64,000 nt of DNA from Polynucleobacter sp. MWH-Jannik1A5. GTDB taxonomy: Bacteria > Pseudomonadota > Gammaproteobacteria > Burkholderiales > Burkholderiaceae. The notes beneath the pieces are model-generated. The model worked only from the letters and a program-made list of their open reading frames with translations, ran no database searches and was not told the DNA's origin. The position numbers were made by a program, and so were the translations under genes. The stretch spans positions 1,710,963 through 1,774,962 of the forward strand of contig NZ_JACVPQ010000001.1 in the NCBI RefSeq assembly GCF_018881795.1, in the 5' to 3' direction. This document shows positions 37,384 through 47,746 of the stretch, piece by piece. The first letter of the stretch is position 1. Every line of letters starts with the position of its first letter.

Positions 37384-38608
37384 TAGCTACTCTATGAATG
37401 GCACGCTCTTTTACTGGAAGATTGACTAGGAAGGCAAAGACGCCCAATCCAATCGCAATTTCCCAAACGATTAAATACGAACCTGTTTGATCAAATAAAT
37501 ATCCACCCAGGAATGCACCACAGAAGCTGCCTAATTGATGCGAGAAAAATACCAACCCTGAAAGCATTGTTAAATACTTAACACCAAAAATTTGTGCAAC
37601 GATGCCGTTAGTTAAGGGAATGGTAGATAACCACAAGAAACCCATCACCGCTGCAAAGATATAAGTGCTCAAGGGCGTTGGTGGCAGCAATAAGAAAGCG
37701 GTAATGGCTATTGAGCGACCCAAATAGATTGCAGAAAGTAAATAGCGCTTTGGAAAGCGTTGAGCCAGGATTCCAGAGCTATAGGTGCCAAAAATATTAA
37801 AGAGCCCAATCAAGGCTAGAGCGGTAGTGGCAACTACTGGGGCGCCAACCGCTGGATAGTTAGTAGATAGTTCTTTGAGATAGGGTGCCAAATGAACCGC
37901 AATAAATACCACCTGAAAACCGCAAACAAAGTAGCCTAAGGTGAGGTAACGAAAGCTGGGATTATTAATCGCTTCTTTCAATGCCTCCTTGATTGTTTGA
38001 TCACCCAAATTGTGAGAGTGGGTGAAATTCTTCTCACGCAGCATAAATGCAGTTGGAATCATTAGGCTGGCCATGAGTGCCAACATGAGAAGTGCATCTT
38101 GGGCGCCAAAGGCGCTTAACAATCCTTGCTCAGCTGGAATCATTAGGAACTGACCAAAGGATCCTGCTGCTGCAGCAATACCCATTGCCCAAACCCGTTT
38201 TTCTGCAGGAACGTTGCGACCCAAGATGCCGTACACCACACTGTAAGTGGTAGCTGTTTGCGCCAAACCAATCAGCAAGCCACCAGCCAAAGTGAAGTTC
38301 ATGACATCGCTAGATAGGGCCATGCCCGCTAAGCCCAAGGCATACAAGATGCCACCCGCAACCATAATTTTAAATGCGCCGTAACGATCCGCCAAGGCGC
38401 CAGTAATTGGTTGTACTGCACCCCAAATGAGATTTTGCAGTGCAATCGTTAAAGCAAAAGTTTCACGGCCCCAACCATTGGCTGAGGTAATCGGTAGGTT
38501 AAAAAGACCAAAGCCATGACGAATACCCATAGACATGGTGACCATGAGTCCACCATAAATGAGGACTTGTTTCATTGAAAGTCCTGCGTTGCTGATTGGC
38601 TTAGTCAT
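37376..38608 (-). CDS. MFS transporter, monocarboxylate/organic-anion type
   Basis: The product is 410 residues with about twelve hydrophobic helices. MGIRHGFGLFNLPIT, then GALADRYGAFKIMVAGG (the loop 2-3 MFS motif GxLaDrxG) and FGTYSSGILAQRFPKRYLL (repeat in the second half) identify the major facilitator superfamily. The substrate is not determined by the sequence. It lies 5 bases after a CaiB/BaiF CoA-transferase and overlaps a 47-aa membrane protein, so the three probably form one operon, and an organic acid handled as a CoA ester is a reasonable substrate guess. Confidence 0.88.
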   Translation of the reverse strand: MTKPISNAGLSMKQVLIYGGLMVTMSMGIRHGFGLFNLPITSANGWGRETFALTIALQNLIWGAVQPITGALADRYGAFKIMVAGGILYALGLAGMALSSDVMNFTLAGGLLIGLAQTATTYSVVYGILGRNVPAEKRVWAMGIAAAAGSFGQFLMIPAEQGLLSAFGAQDALLMLALMASLMIPTAFMLREKNFTHSHNLGDQTIKEALKEAINNPSFRYLTLGYFVCGFQVVFIAVHLAPYLKELSTNYPAVGAPVVATTALALIGLFNIFGTYSSGILAQRFPKRYLLSAIYLGRSIAITAFLLLPPTPLSTYIFAAVMGFLWLSTIPLTNGIVAQIFGVKYLTMLSGLVFFSHQLGSFCGAFLGGYLFDQTGSYLIVWEIAIGLGVFAFLVNLPVKERAIHRVANA

Positions 38609-38613
38609 ACGCT

Positions 38614-39834
38614 TTAGATAATGCCCTTGTTGCGCAAATCTTCAATAGCCTTATCGTCGAGCTTGAGACGCTCATGCAAGATTTCTTCGGTATGCTGCCC
38701 AAGTGTGGGCGGCGCCATCCGAACTTCAGTAGGCGTTTTAGATAGCCGCATGGGGCTAGCAACCAATTTCATGCTGCCAACCGTCGGGTGTGGAGCCTCG
38801 ATCTGCACGCCGCGATGAATGACCTGTTCGTTTTCAAAGACTTCTTTGAAGTTATTAATGGGTCCGCAGGGAACTTTAGCTTTTTCTAGTAGCGCAATCC
38901 ATTCGCCCTTAGTTTTTTTGCGCGTCATTTGCTCTAAGAGCGGAATGAGTTGCTTGCGATGTTCTACGCGTAAGGGGTTTGAGGAATATAGAGGGTTATC
39001 AGCTAAATGCGCTTCTCCACCTGCGCTCACAAAATGCCGAAATTGCCCATCATTACCAGCGCCCACAATCATCCAGCCATCAGATGTCGGAAAGGTTTGA
39101 TAGGGAACGATGATGGGAGAAGCATTACCCCAGCGTTTTGGCACTTCGCCAGAGGTGAGGTATGCACTGGATACATTGGCCATCACTGCTACTTGGGTAT
39201 CGAGCAAGGACATGTCGATGTATTGACCTTCGCCGGTGTGGTCGCGATGAACAATGGCAGCCAAAATTGCGGTGCTGGCGTACATACCAGTAAAGATATC
39301 GGCGATTGCAACACCGGATTTTTGTGGACTGGCACCTTCAAAGTCATGGGCTTCGCCTGTGACGCTCATAAAGCCACCCATTCCTTGAATAATGAAGTCG
39401 TATCCAGGGCGGTGTGCGTAAGGTCCAGTTTGGCCAAAGCCGGTGATGGAGCAATAAATGAGATCAGACTTCACTTTTTTGAGGCTGTCATAGTCAAGGC
39501 CGTATTTAGCTAGATCGCCCACCTTGTAATTTTCAATGACGACATCTGATTCAGCGGCGAGCTGGCGAATGAGTTCTTGGCCCTCGGGCTTGGCAATATC
39601 AACGGTGATAGAGCGCTTATTGCGGTTGATGCAAATAAAATAGGCAGATTCTTCAGTTTCCTTGCCGCTGGCATCTTTGGCAAAAGGAGGACCCCAATGA
39701 CGGGTATCGTCCCCAGAGCCAGGTCTTTCAACTTTAATGACATCCGCACCCAAATCCGCCAGGTTCTGAGCGCACCAAGGACCAGCCAAGACTCGGCTAA
39801 GGTCTAAAACGCGAATATGACTTAAGGCTCCCAT
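38614..39834 (-). CDS. CaiB/BaiF family (class III) CoA-transferase
   Basis: The product is 406 residues. LSHIRVLDLSRVLAGPWCAQNLADLGADVIKVERPGSGD is the family N-terminus. INRNKRSITVDI, GFGQTGPYAHRPGYDFIIQGMGGFMSVTG and SGVAIADIFTGMYA, containing the predicted catalytic Asp, follow. The C-terminal part has VPCGPINNFKEVFENEQV. Such enzymes move CoA between organic acids through an aspartyl-CoA thioester; succinyl-CoA:glutarate, formyl-CoA:oxalate and related specificities cannot be told apart by eye. It heads an operon with the MFS transporter and is divergent from parE. Confidence 0.92.
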   Translation of the reverse strand: MGALSHIRVLDLSRVLAGPWCAQNLADLGADVIKVERPGSGDDTRHWGPPFAKDASGKETEESAYFICINRNKRSITVDIAKPEGQELIRQLAAESDVVIENYKVGDLAKYGLDYDSLKKVKSDLIYCSITGFGQTGPYAHRPGYDFIIQGMGGFMSVTGEAHDFEGASPQKSGVAIADIFTGMYASTAILAAIVHRDHTGEGQYIDMSLLDTQVAVMANVSSAYLTSGEVPKRWGNASPIIVPYQTFPTSDGWMIVGAGNDGQFRHFVSAGGEAHLADNPLYSSNPLRVEHRKQLIPLLEQMTRKKTKGEWIALLEKAKVPCGPINNFKEVFENEQVIHRGVQIEAPHPTVGSMKLVASPMRLSKTPTEVRMAPPTLGQHTEEILHERLKLDDKAIEDLRNKGII

Positions 39835-39913
39835 TCCCCGATTTTGGCATGGATGACAGGGTAATACCTGAAAAATTCGGTCTGGATCTCAGACATGACT
39901 ACAATTTGCGCGC

Positions 39914-41902
39914 ATGGCTACTCGTAAAACTTCTGAATACAGCGAATCGTCGATTCAGGTCCTAAAAGGACTAGAACCAGTCCGTCAACGGCCTGGAATG
40001 TACACCCGCACCGATAACCCACTCCATATCATTCAAGAGGTCCTTGATAACGCATCGGATGAGGCCTTAGGTGGATTCGGCAAGCAAATCATTGTCACCA
40101 TGCATACCGATGGCAGTGTGAGTGTCGAAGATGACGGACGAGGTATTCCTGTCGGAATGCATCCAACTGAGAAATTGCCGGTAGTGGAAATCGTTTTTAC
40201 ACAGCTGCATGCAGGTGGTAAGTTTGAAAAGGGCACTGGTGGTGCTTATGCTTTCTCAGGTGGTTTACATGGCGTAGGTGTTTCAGTAACCAATGCTTTA
40301 TCCAAAAGATTAGAAGTGACTGTTTGGCGTGATGGCCAAATGTCAACATTGACCTTTGCTGACGGCAAGGTAATAGAAAAACTTAAATCAAGACCATCCT
40401 CAAAAGAAGATAAATCCCACGGCACACGCGTTCGTGCCTGGCCAGATGGTAAGTATTTTGATAGCTCGGCTATTCCAATGCCAGAGCTTATTCGTCTCTT
40501 GCGATCTAAGGCGGTTCTGTTGCCTGGTGTAAAGGTCACGCTGATTCAAGAAAAAACCGGCGATACCCAGACTTGGCAATATGCACAAGGCTTACGCGGC
40601 TATTTAAATGAAGCGATTGCACAGGCAGGACATGGTGCAGAAGTCATTCCGCCATTCGAGGGCGAGCAATACGCGACTGGTAATGGTGATGATGATTCCT
40701 TTGCCGAAGGTGAAGGCGCAGCTTGGGTGGTTTGCTGGACTGAAGATGGCGCACCTGTGCGTGAGAGTTATGTGAACTTGATTCCTACTCCCGCAGGCGG
40801 AACCCATGAAAGTGGTTTGCGTGAAGGCTTATTTAATGCTGTAAAAGGCTTTATTGAAATGCATGCATTGCAACCAAAAGGCGTGAAGCTCATGCCTGAA
40901 GACGTATTTGCACGCGCATCCTTTATTTTGTCTGCCAAAGTATTAGATCCACAATTTCAAGGACAGATTAAAGAGCGTCTCAATTCTCGTGATGCAGTGC
41001 GCTTGGTTTCTGGATACGTGAAATCAGCTCTAGAGTTATGGTTAAACCAGCACGTGGATTACGGCCGCAAGCTAGCCGATTTAGTAATCAAGCAGGCTCA
41101 AGCGAGAACCCGCGCAGGACAAAAAGTCGAGAAGAAGAAATCTTCTGGCGTGGCTGTGCTGCCTGGCAAGCTGACTGATTGTGAGAGCCAAGACATTGGC
41201 ATGAATGAAATCTTTCTGGTCGAGGGTGACTCTGCTGGCGGCTCGGCCAAAATGGGCCGTAATAAGGAATATCAAGCGATTCTGCCATTGCGCGGCAAGG
41301 TGTTAAATACCTGGGAAGCTGAGCGCGACCGCTTGTTTGCCAATAATGAAGTGCACGATATCGCTGTTGCGATTGGTGTTGATCCTCACGGACCAAATGA
41401 CAATCCTGATTTATCCAATTTACGCTATGGCAAGGTTTGCATTTTGTCTGATGCGGACGTCGATGGTGCGCATATTCAAGTTTTACTCTTAACGCTGTTC
41501 TATAAACATTTCCCGAAATTGATTGAGTTGGGTCATGTGCATATTTCACGTCCACCACTATTCAGGGTAGATGCACCAGCGCGTGGCAAGAAGCCTGCGC
41601 AAAAGATATATGCATTAGACGCTAGCGAACTTCAAGCTATTGAAGATAAGTTGCGTAAAGATGGTGTGAAAGAAACTGCATGGCAGATTTCGCGCTTTAA
41701 AGGTCTGGGAGAGATGAGTGCTGAGCAACTTTGGGATACGACTCTCAACCCAGATACACGCCGCTTGCTCCCGGTTACGCTAGGCACCTGGACCGAAGAC
41801 GAAACCTTTAAAACAATGGATATGCTGATGGGTAAATCTGAGTCTGGAGCACGTCGCGATTGGCTTGAAGAGCGCGGCAACGAAGTGGAGGCAGATATCT
41901 AA
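39914..41902 (+). CDS. parE: DNA topoisomerase IV subunit B
   Basis: The product is 662 residues. GHKL ATPase: [39 protein letters not shown]. The transducer domain follows, then the TOPRIM motif [14 protein letters not shown] with downstream [18 protein letters not shown], and the C-terminal IGRYKGLGEM-like [16 protein letters not shown]. It is distinguished from GyrB by its adjacency to parC and its length. With ParC it decatenates daughter chromosomes. The TAA shares one base with the parC ATG, so translation is coupled. It starts 79 bases from the divergent CoA-transferase gene; tacaat at about 39900 could be the -10. Confidence 0.95.
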   Translation: MATRKTSEYSESSIQVLKGLEPVRQRPGMYTRTDNPLHIIQEVLDNASDEALGGFGKQIIVTMHTDGSVSVEDDGRGIPVGMHPTEKLPVVEIVFTQLHAGGKFEKGTGGAYAFSGGLHGVGVSVTNALSKRLEVTVWRDGQMSTLTFADGKVIEKLKSRPSSKEDKSHGTRVRAWPDGKYFDSSAIPMPELIRLLRSKAVLLPGVKVTLIQEKTGDTQTWQYAQGLRGYLNEAIAQAGHGAEVIPPFEGEQYATGNGDDDSFAEGEGAAWVVCWTEDGAPVRESYVNLIPTPAGGTHESGLREGLFNAVKGFIEMHALQPKGVKLMPEDVFARASFILSAKVLDPQFQGQIKERLNSRDAVRLVSGYVKSALELWLNQHVDYGRKLADLVIKQAQARTRAGQKVEKKKSSGVAVLPGKLTDCESQDIGMNEIFLVEGDSAGGSAKMGRNKEYQAILPLRGKVLNTWEAERDRLFANNEVHDIAVAIGVDPHGPNDNPDLSNLRYGKVCILSDADVDGAHIQVLLLTLFYKHFPKLIELGHVHISRPPLFRVDAPARGKKPAQKIYALDASELQAIEDKLRKDGVKETAWQISRFKGLGEMSAEQLWDTTLNPDTRRLLPVTLGTWTEDETFKTMDMLMGKSESGARRDWLEERGNEVEADI

Positions 41903-44349
41903 TGGCAACTAAAAAGACTCCTGGAAAAAATAATCCAGCGGATCAGGCGGATTTATTCTCCAACCCAATCGAAATGGATATTGTTGAAGTCGATGAGGCG
42001 CCAGCAGTTGCTGCTTCTTCTGGCGGTGGCTCCAGTAATCATGATCCTAAGACTGTCGACTTAAACGAAGATGGTAAAGACAGCTTAACTTTAGCGGTTT
42101 ATGCAGAGCGTGCCTATTTAGACTACGCCATTAGCGTCGTTAAAGGGCGCGCATTACCAGATGTAGCTGATGGTCAAAAGCCAGTACAGCGTCGCATATT
42201 GTTCTCGATGAGCGAGATGGGATTGCGAGCAGATGCGAAGCCAGTAAAGAGTGCCCGTGTAGTTGGCGATGTACTTGGTAAATTCCATCCGCATGGTGAC
42301 CAATCAGCCTACGATGCCTTGGTTCGTTTGGCGCAAAGCTTCTCATTGCGTTATCCCTTAATTGATGGTCAAGGAAATTTTGGTTCACGCGATGGCGATG
42401 GCGCAGCAGCAATGCGTTACACCGAAGCTCGTTTAACCAAGATTGCTAGTTTGCTCTTAAGCGAAATTGACGAAGGTACTGTAGATTTCGCGCCAAACTA
42501 TGACGGTTCATTCCAGGAACCTAAGCTATTACCAGCACGTCTTCCATTTGTATTACTCAATGGCGCATCCGGTATTGCTGTCGGTATGGCCACGGAGATT
42601 CCTTCTCATAACTTACGTGAAGTCGCCTCTGCTGCAGTTGCTTTAATGAAGTCTCCGAAGATGAGTACTGCAGAGTTGCTAGAGATCATGCCTGGCCCTG
42701 ACTATCCAGGTGGTGGGCAAATCATTTCGTCTGCTGCAGAAATTGCACAGATATATGAGGCAGGGCGCGGCAGTATTAAAGTGCGCGCACGCTGGTCAAT
42801 CGAAGAGTTGGCTCGCGGCCAATGGCAGATTGTGGTCAATGAATTGCCACCAGCAACATCCTCACAACGTGTCTTGCAAGAGATCGAGGAGATTACCAAT
42901 CCTAAAGTGAAGGTTGGTAAAAAGACCTTAACACCCGAGCAAAATAATCTCAAATCAACCATTCTGAATGTGCTCGATGGTGTGCGCGACGAGTCTAGTA
43001 AAGACGCAGCAGTCCGTTTGGTATTTGAGCCTAAGAGCAAAAATATTGATGTGAATGAGTTTGTGAACCTATTGCTTGCACATACCTCATTAGAGTCCAA
43101 TGCGCCAATGAACTTGGTGATGATTGGTAATGATGGTCGTCCACGTCAAAAAGGCTTAAAAGAAATCATTTCTGAGTGGATTGCGTTCAGGGTCGCTACG
43201 GTTACCCGTAGAACACAACATCGCTTGGGTAAAGTTAAAGATCGTATGCATATTTTGGAAGGGCGTTTAATCGTTCTTCTTAATATTGATAAGGTGATCA
43301 AGATCATTCGCAATAGCGATGAGCCAAAAGCGGATTTGATTAAAGAGTTCAAGTTAAGCGATCGTCAAGCAGAAGATATTCTGGACATTCGTTTGCGTCA
43401 GTTGGCTCGCTTGGAGGGTATCAAGATCGAGCAAGAGCTTAAAGAACTCAAAGCGGAGCGCGATGACTTAGAGGGATTGCTGCAAAGCGATACCGTTTTG
43501 CGTAAACGCATCATCAAAGAAATCGAATCCGATATGAAGGATTTTGGTGATGATCGTCGCACCCTCATTCAGGAAGATAAGCGTGCCGTAGCGGAAACTA
43601 AGGTGATTGATGAGCCGGTAACGGTAATTGTTTCTCAAAAGGGTTGGGTCCGCGTTCGTCAAGGGCATGAGCATGATGCAACGCAATTTAGCTTCAAAGC
43701 AGGCGATGCTTTATATGCCACTTTTGAGGTGAGAACAGTTGATGTCATTCAAGGATTTGGTAGTGATGGTCGCGTGTATACCGTACCCGTTAGTGAATTA
43801 CCCGGCGCAAGAGGTGATGGTTCGCCATTGACCAGCTTTGTTAATTTAGCTGCAGGCTCACAAATGGTTGCCTACTATGCAGGCCAGGCTGATGATTTGG
43901 TATTGCTTTCTACTAAAGCAGGCTTTGGTTTCTTGGCCAATGTTGCCGATATGACTACTCGCAATAAAGCGGGTAAATCATTCTTGAGTATGGATGCCAA
44001 GGTTCCAGGTGATGCACCTTTGGGTGCGGCAAAAGTCAAAGTAGGTATGAAGCAAGTTGCCTGCTTATCAGAAGCCTCTAAATTGCTAGTCTTCCCATTG
44101 GATGAGCTCAAACGCTTGCCCACTGGCGGCAAAGGAGTGATCTTGATGGGCTTAGACGATAAAGAGTTCTTGGCCTCAGCAATTGCTGTAGGCCCTGATG
44201 GCGCAACTTACTCCGGAGCGGGACGCGCTGGCAAGCCAACCGAACTGAGCTTGGACGCAAAAACCTTGAAATCGTTTGCGGGTAACCGTGCACGTAAAGG
44301 TCACTTTGTAGAGCCACGCTTAAAAGATGGCAAGCTCACAGCTAACTAA
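41902..44349 (+). CDS. parC: DNA topoisomerase IV subunit A
   Basis: The product is 815 residues. [60 protein letters not shown] and MRYTEARL with the catalytic tyrosine define the type IIA A subunit. The breakage-reunion domain, coiled coil (about 430-500) and a shorter C-terminal beta-pinwheel ([37 protein letters not shown]) fit ParC rather than GyrA; the canonical GyrA box is not evident. An acidic low-complexity stretch is found at about residues 15-60. It ends 4 bases before the convergent xdhC-like gene. Confidence 0.95.
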   Translation: MATKKTPGKNNPADQADLFSNPIEMDIVEVDEAPAVAASSGGGSSNHDPKTVDLNEDGKDSLTLAVYAERAYLDYAISVVKGRALPDVADGQKPVQRRILFSMSEMGLRADAKPVKSARVVGDVLGKFHPHGDQSAYDALVRLAQSFSLRYPLIDGQGNFGSRDGDGAAAMRYTEARLTKIASLLLSEIDEGTVDFAPNYDGSFQEPKLLPARLPFVLLNGASGIAVGMATEIPSHNLREVASAAVALMKSPKMSTAELLEIMPGPDYPGGGQIISSAAEIAQIYEAGRGSIKVRARWSIEELARGQWQIVVNELPPATSSQRVLQEIEEITNPKVKVGKKTLTPEQNNLKSTILNVLDGVRDESSKDAAVRLVFEPKSKNIDVNEFVNLLLAHTSLESNAPMNLVMIGNDGRPRQKGLKEIISEWIAFRVATVTRRTQHRLGKVKDRMHILEGRLIVLLNIDKVIKIIRNSDEPKADLIKEFKLSDRQAEDILDIRLRQLARLEGIKIEQELKELKAERDDLEGLLQSDTVLRKRIIKEIESDMKDFGDDRRTLIQEDKRAVAETKVIDEPVTVIVSQKGWVRVRQGHEHDATQFSFKAGDALYATFEVRTVDVIQGFGSDGRVYTVPVSELPGARGDGSPLTSFVNLAAGSQMVAYYAGQADDLVLLSTKAGFGFLANVADMTTRNKAGKSFLSMDAKVPGDAPLGAAKVKVGMKQVACLSEASKLLVFPLDELKRLPTGGKGVILMGLDDKEFLASAIAVGPDGATYSGAGRAGKPTELSLDAKTLKSFAGNRARKGHFVEPRLKDGKLTAN

Positions 44350-44353
44350 GACC

Positions 44354-45313
44354 TTACGTTTTCTTGGGAACGCTAATCCCGTATTTGACGGCAATCACTT
44401 CGGCCAGAATCGATACCGCGATCTCTGGTGGAGTGAGGGCCCCAATATAAAGCCCAACGGGGCCATGTAATTTTTCCAGTTGCTCCTGGCTCACATCAAA
44501 TTCAAGTAAGCGTTCTTTGCGTTTCTGAGTATTTTTGCGGCTTCCTAGTGCGCCCACATAAAAAGCGGTCGATTTCAGCGCCTCCATTAAGGCCATATCA
44601 TCCAACTTAGGGTCATGTGTCAGGGCTACGACAGCTGTATGAGAATCTACGCCGATTTCTAACAAGACGTCATCAGGCATGCCTTTAAAAAAAGTAATGT
44701 CCGTGCGATTGAGGCCTTCTGCGTATTCCTCGCGGGGATCAATCACGATGACTTCAAAGTCAGAAGCCAAAGCAAAATCAGCCGTGTATAGAGAGAGCTG
44801 TCCTGCGCCAATAATGACCATGCGCCAACGCGGACCATAGGTAGTTTGCATGAGCTCTTCGGTGCAAGCAAACTCGTCGCTACGATCACCAGTGCTGAGG
44901 GTAGATTTGCCAGTGCGGAAGTTCACTGAGCGACGGGTAATTTGATGTGAAGAAATATTCTCCAGCAACTTTTCTAAAATAAACAGTTCTGGTTTGGGTT
45001 CAACTAATAAACGAAGGGTGCCACCACAGGGAAGTCCAAAACGTGCTGCCTCTTGTTGGGTTACACCATAAACGACCATTTCTGGGATATCGCGTGTCAG
45101 TATTTCAGTTTGCACTCGGCGGATAAGGTCGTCTTCTACACATCCACCTGAAACTGAACCCGCTACCTGTCCATCGGCACGTATCGCCAGCCAAGAGCCA
45201 ACGGGTCGTGGAGCAGAGCCCCATGTTTGGACTACAGTGGCAATCGCTACAGATTGGCCCGATTGGAGCCATTCCACGGCAGATTTAAGGACGCTGAGAT
45301 CAGTGCTGTTCAT
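44354..45313 (-). CDS. XdhC/CoxF-family molybdenum-hydroxylase maturation protein
   Basis: The product is 319 residues. The N-terminal XdhC domain has SVAIATVVQTWGSAPRPVGSWLAIRADGQVAGSVSGGCVEDDLI and FGLPCGGTLRLLVEP, with the conserved cysteines. The C-terminal Rossmann-like domain has MVIIGAGQLSLYTADFA, VIVIDPREEYAEG, DSHTAVVALTHDPKLDDMAL and FYVGALGSRKN. XdhC proteins bind the molybdenum cofactor, help its sulfuration and load it into xanthine dehydrogenase-family enzymes. Divergent from the MocA-like gene, 51 bases apart. The enzyme it serves is not in the window. Confidence 0.92.
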   Translation of the reverse strand: MNSTDLSVLKSAVEWLQSGQSVAIATVVQTWGSAPRPVGSWLAIRADGQVAGSVSGGCVEDDLIRRVQTEILTRDIPEMVVYGVTQQEAARFGLPCGGTLRLLVEPKPELFILEKLLENISSHQITRRSVNFRTGKSTLSTGDRSDEFACTEELMQTTYGPRWRMVIIGAGQLSLYTADFALASDFEVIVIDPREEYAEGLNRTDITFFKGMPDDVLLEIGVDSHTAVVALTHDPKLDDMALMEALKSTAFYVGALGSRKNTQKRKERLLEFDVSQEQLEKLHGPVGLYIGALTPPEIAVSILAEVIAVKYGISVPKKT

Positions 45314-45364
45314 GCTTTTTTACTTTTGACATTACTTTATAGATAACTATTTATTATCACTCTA

Positions 45365-46018
45365 ATGACTATTTTTAGTGAATCTTCCAAAAACCCAAAT
45401 ATGCGTCTAGCCATTTTGTTGTTGGCTGCAGGCGAGGGGAGTCGTTTGGGTGGATTTCCTAAGGCGCTACTGAAAAAAGAAGGTGACACCTTATTGAAAC
45501 GCTTTATCACTTCAGTCCAGTCTCTCCAGCCGATAGAAACCCTGGTTGTTACTGGTTTTTATTCTGCAGAAGTTGAACAAGAAGTTCAAAGTCTGAAAAG
45601 TGCTTGCCCATATTCGCTGTCTACTGTCAAAAATCTAATGCCTGAATCAGGGCAACCCTCTTCAGTGAGGTTAGGCTTAGAGTCACTACAGTCTGACTAT
45701 GATGTTTTGATAATTGCATTGTGCGATCAACCGAATATCAGCAGCCCAGAGATTGAGGCTTTGGTATTGCAATTTAAACAAGCGGGTTCGGGAAAAGAGA
45801 TCGTATTGCCCATGGTGCATGAAAAGCGCGGCAACCCAGTGCTATTTTCGAGAAGGGTGATTGATCAAATTCTCTTAATACCGGGAATGGTCTGTAGACC
45901 CTTTATGGATCAGCATCCAGAGCTTGTCAAAACATTTGTAAGCAATAACCCAGCTTATCTAATGGATGTCGACTCCCAGGCCGACATCCAAAAACTAGGG
46001 CTTGATCCTATTAAATGA
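45365..46018 (+). CDS. MocA/MobA-like molybdenum cofactor nucleotidyltransferase
   Basis: The product is 217 residues. RLAILLLAAGEGSRLGGFPKALLKKEG is the nucleotide-binding signature. VTGFYSAEVEQEV, PSSVRLGLESL, DVLIIALCDQPNISSPEI and a late GNPVLFSRRVIDQIL follow the CTP:molybdopterin cytidylyltransferase pattern. Such enzymes make the cytosine dinucleotide form of the cofactor used by bacterial CO dehydrogenases, aldehyde oxidoreductases and isoquinoline oxidoreductases. An internal ATG at 45401 is a second possible start, nearer the conserved motif. It pairs divergently with the XdhC gene and converges on the RidA gene. Confidence 0.88.
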   Translation: MTIFSESSKNPNMRLAILLLAAGEGSRLGGFPKALLKKEGDTLLKRFITSVQSLQPIETLVVTGFYSAEVEQEVQSLKSACPYSLSTVKNLMPESGQPSSVRLGLESLQSDYDVLIIALCDQPNISSPEIEALVLQFKQAGSGKEIVLPMVHEKRGNPVLFSRRVIDQILLIPGMVCRPFMDQHPELVKTFVSNNPAYLMDVDSQADIQKLGLDPIK

Positions 46019-46029
46019 ATGTAATTGAA

Positions 46030-46494
46030 TTAAATCTCAGCGATGAGTTCAATTTCAACACAAGCACCCAGCGGAATTTGCGCAACACCAAAAGCGCTAC
46101 GTGCATGCTTGCCGGCATCACCAAACACTTCAAAAAGTAACTCAGAGCAGCCATTCACCACTAAGTGTTGCTCAGTATAGGTGTCGGTTGAGTTCACTAA
46201 GCCCATTACCTTAACAATGCGTTTTACCTTATCTAAAGAGCCTAAGTGATTTTGCAAAGTCGAGATTAAATCAATTGCGATAGAGCGCGCAGCTGCCTTG
46301 CCCGTATCGGTATCCATGTCTTTACCAAGCTTTCCTACCCAAGGTTTGCCATCGCGTTTAGCAATATGCCCGGATAAGAAAACGGTGTTGCCAGTGGTTG
46401 CTGCCATGACATAGGCTGCAGCTGGAGGTCCTGGAGGCGGCAAATCAATACCAAGAGTTTTAAGGCGTTCGCTAATGTTTGTAGTCATGGTCAA
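46030..46494 (-). CDS. RidA/YjgF-family enamine deaminase
   Basis: The product is 154 residues. A RidA-type alpha/beta fold with a longer N-terminus: GIDLPPPGPPAAAYVMAATTGNTVFLSGHIAKRDGKP, ARSIAIDLISTLQNHLGSLDKVKRIVKVMGLVNS, and GKHARSAFGVAQIPLGACVEIELIAEI. The C-terminal arginine in GKHARSAFG and the final glutamate match the residues that bind the keto-acid or imine group. The length and the PPPGPPAA start are typical of the YgjF-like/DUF1028-neighbour subgroup rather than E. coli RidA itself. It hydrolyses reactive enamines or imines; the specific role is unknown. It lies between the MocA-like gene and the CoxE-like gene. Confidence 0.88.
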   Translation of the reverse strand: MTMTTNISERLKTLGIDLPPPGPPAAAYVMAATTGNTVFLSGHIAKRDGKPWVGKLGKDMDTDTGKAAARSIAIDLISTLQNHLGSLDKVKRIVKVMGLVNSTDTYTEQHLVVNGCSELLFEVFGDAGKHARSAFGVAQIPLGACVEIELIAEI

Positions 46495-46543
46495 TATGTT
46501 GATTTCAATTAAAGAGAGAGTTTAAAGACTGAATATCCAAATC

Positions 46544-47719
46544 TTACTTGGAAAGTTGACGCATGGCACTCTCAAGGCCATTTAAGGTCACTGGATACAT
46601 CCGATCCTTCATGAGGTTTTGCATGATGTCAATTGACTGACGATATTGCCAAATAGATTCTGGCTCAGGGTTAAGCCAAGCAAAATGGGGAAAGTGATCA
46701 ATTAATCGATTGATCCAAACGGCACCAGCTTCTTTATTGTTGTATTCCACCGAGCCATTGGGACTCAGAATCTCATAAGGAGACATTGTTGCATCGCCAA
46801 CGAATATCAGCTTGTAGTCTGGACCATATTTATTGATGATGTCTTGGGTTGGCGTTGCTTGATCGCGTCTGCGACGATTGCTTTGCCAGAGGTTTTCATA
46901 AACACAGTTATGAAAGTAATAATGCTCTAGATGTTTAAATTCGGCTTTAGCGGCAGAGAATAATTCAGCAATACGCTGAATATGATCGTCCATCGAGCCG
47001 CCAACATCCATGAGAAGCAATACTTTTACTTGATTGTGGCGCTCGGGACGCATTTTGATATCAAGCATTCCCGCATTCGCTGCGGTGGAATGAATCGTTT
47101 TATCTAAATCAAGCTCTAGGGTAGAGCCTTCTCTAGCAAAGCGACGTAAACGACGTAGAGCTACCTTGATATTGCGTGTGCCTAAAGCCAAATCACTGTC
47201 ATAGTCTTTAAACTCACGCGCTTCCCAAACCTTGATTGCTTTTCTATTGCCAGCGCTCTCGCCGCCAATTCGAATGCCTTCTGGGTGATAGCCGCTATGG
47301 CCAAAAGGTGAGGAGCCGCCAGCACCAATCCATTTATTGCCGCCACCATGCCACTCTTTTTGTTCTTTTAGGAGCTCTTCAAGTCTCTTTTTAAGTGCAT
47401 CAGGCCCACCTAGTTTCTGAAGTGCTGCTTTTTCTTCATCCGTCAGTACGCGCTGAAGCTTTTTCTCTAGCCAGTCCAAGGGAATATCTGGGGAAAGTGC
47501 AATGATTTGTTCAATACCGTTGAAGTAGCTGCCAAACACTTGATCAAAACGATCAAAGTGTTGCTCGTCTTTCACCAAAGTCATACGAGCAAGCTGATAA
47601 AACTCATCAATCGATGGATTGATGACGCCAGATTTCAAAGCTTCCAGAAGAGTTAAAAACTCTCTCACTGAAACAGGCACTTTGGCCTCTTTCAGATTTA
47701 AGAAGAATTGAATCAACAT
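46544..47719 (-). CDS. CoxE-like VWA domain protein
   Basis: The product is 391 residues. The N-terminal helical region (FLNLKEAKVPVSVREFLTLLEAL) and a Gly/His-rich loop (GGGNKWIGAGGSSPFGHSGYHPEGIRIGG) precede a VWA fold. The metal-ion site reads LLMDVGGSMDDH instead of the classical DxSxS, as in several CoxE-family proteins; the later KLIFVGDATMSPYEI and HFAWLNPE are typical. CoxE works with the MoxR ATPase CoxD to mature the active site of CO-dehydrogenase-type enzymes. The gene lies 27 bases after the MoxR gene on the same strand. Confidence 0.9.
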   Translation of the reverse strand: MLIQFFLNLKEAKVPVSVREFLTLLEALKSGVINPSIDEFYQLARMTLVKDEQHFDRFDQVFGSYFNGIEQIIALSPDIPLDWLEKKLQRVLTDEEKAALQKLGGPDALKKRLEELLKEQKEWHGGGNKWIGAGGSSPFGHSGYHPEGIRIGGESAGNRKAIKVWEAREFKDYDSDLALGTRNIKVALRRLRRFAREGSTLELDLDKTIHSTAANAGMLDIKMRPERHNQVKVLLLMDVGGSMDDHIQRIAELFSAAKAEFKHLEHYYFHNCVYENLWQSNRRRRDQATPTQDIINKYGPDYKLIFVGDATMSPYEILSPNGSVEYNNKEAGAVWINRLIDHFPHFAWLNPEPESIWQYRQSIDIMQNLMKDRMYPVTLNGLESAMRQLSK

Positions 47720-47746
47720 AGACGCAGAGCGTTATCGTTAAATGCT

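Noticed and set aside
41088..41558. 156-aa minus-strand frame within parE
   Set aside because: Lies opposite the conserved TOPRIM region of parE and resembles no protein.
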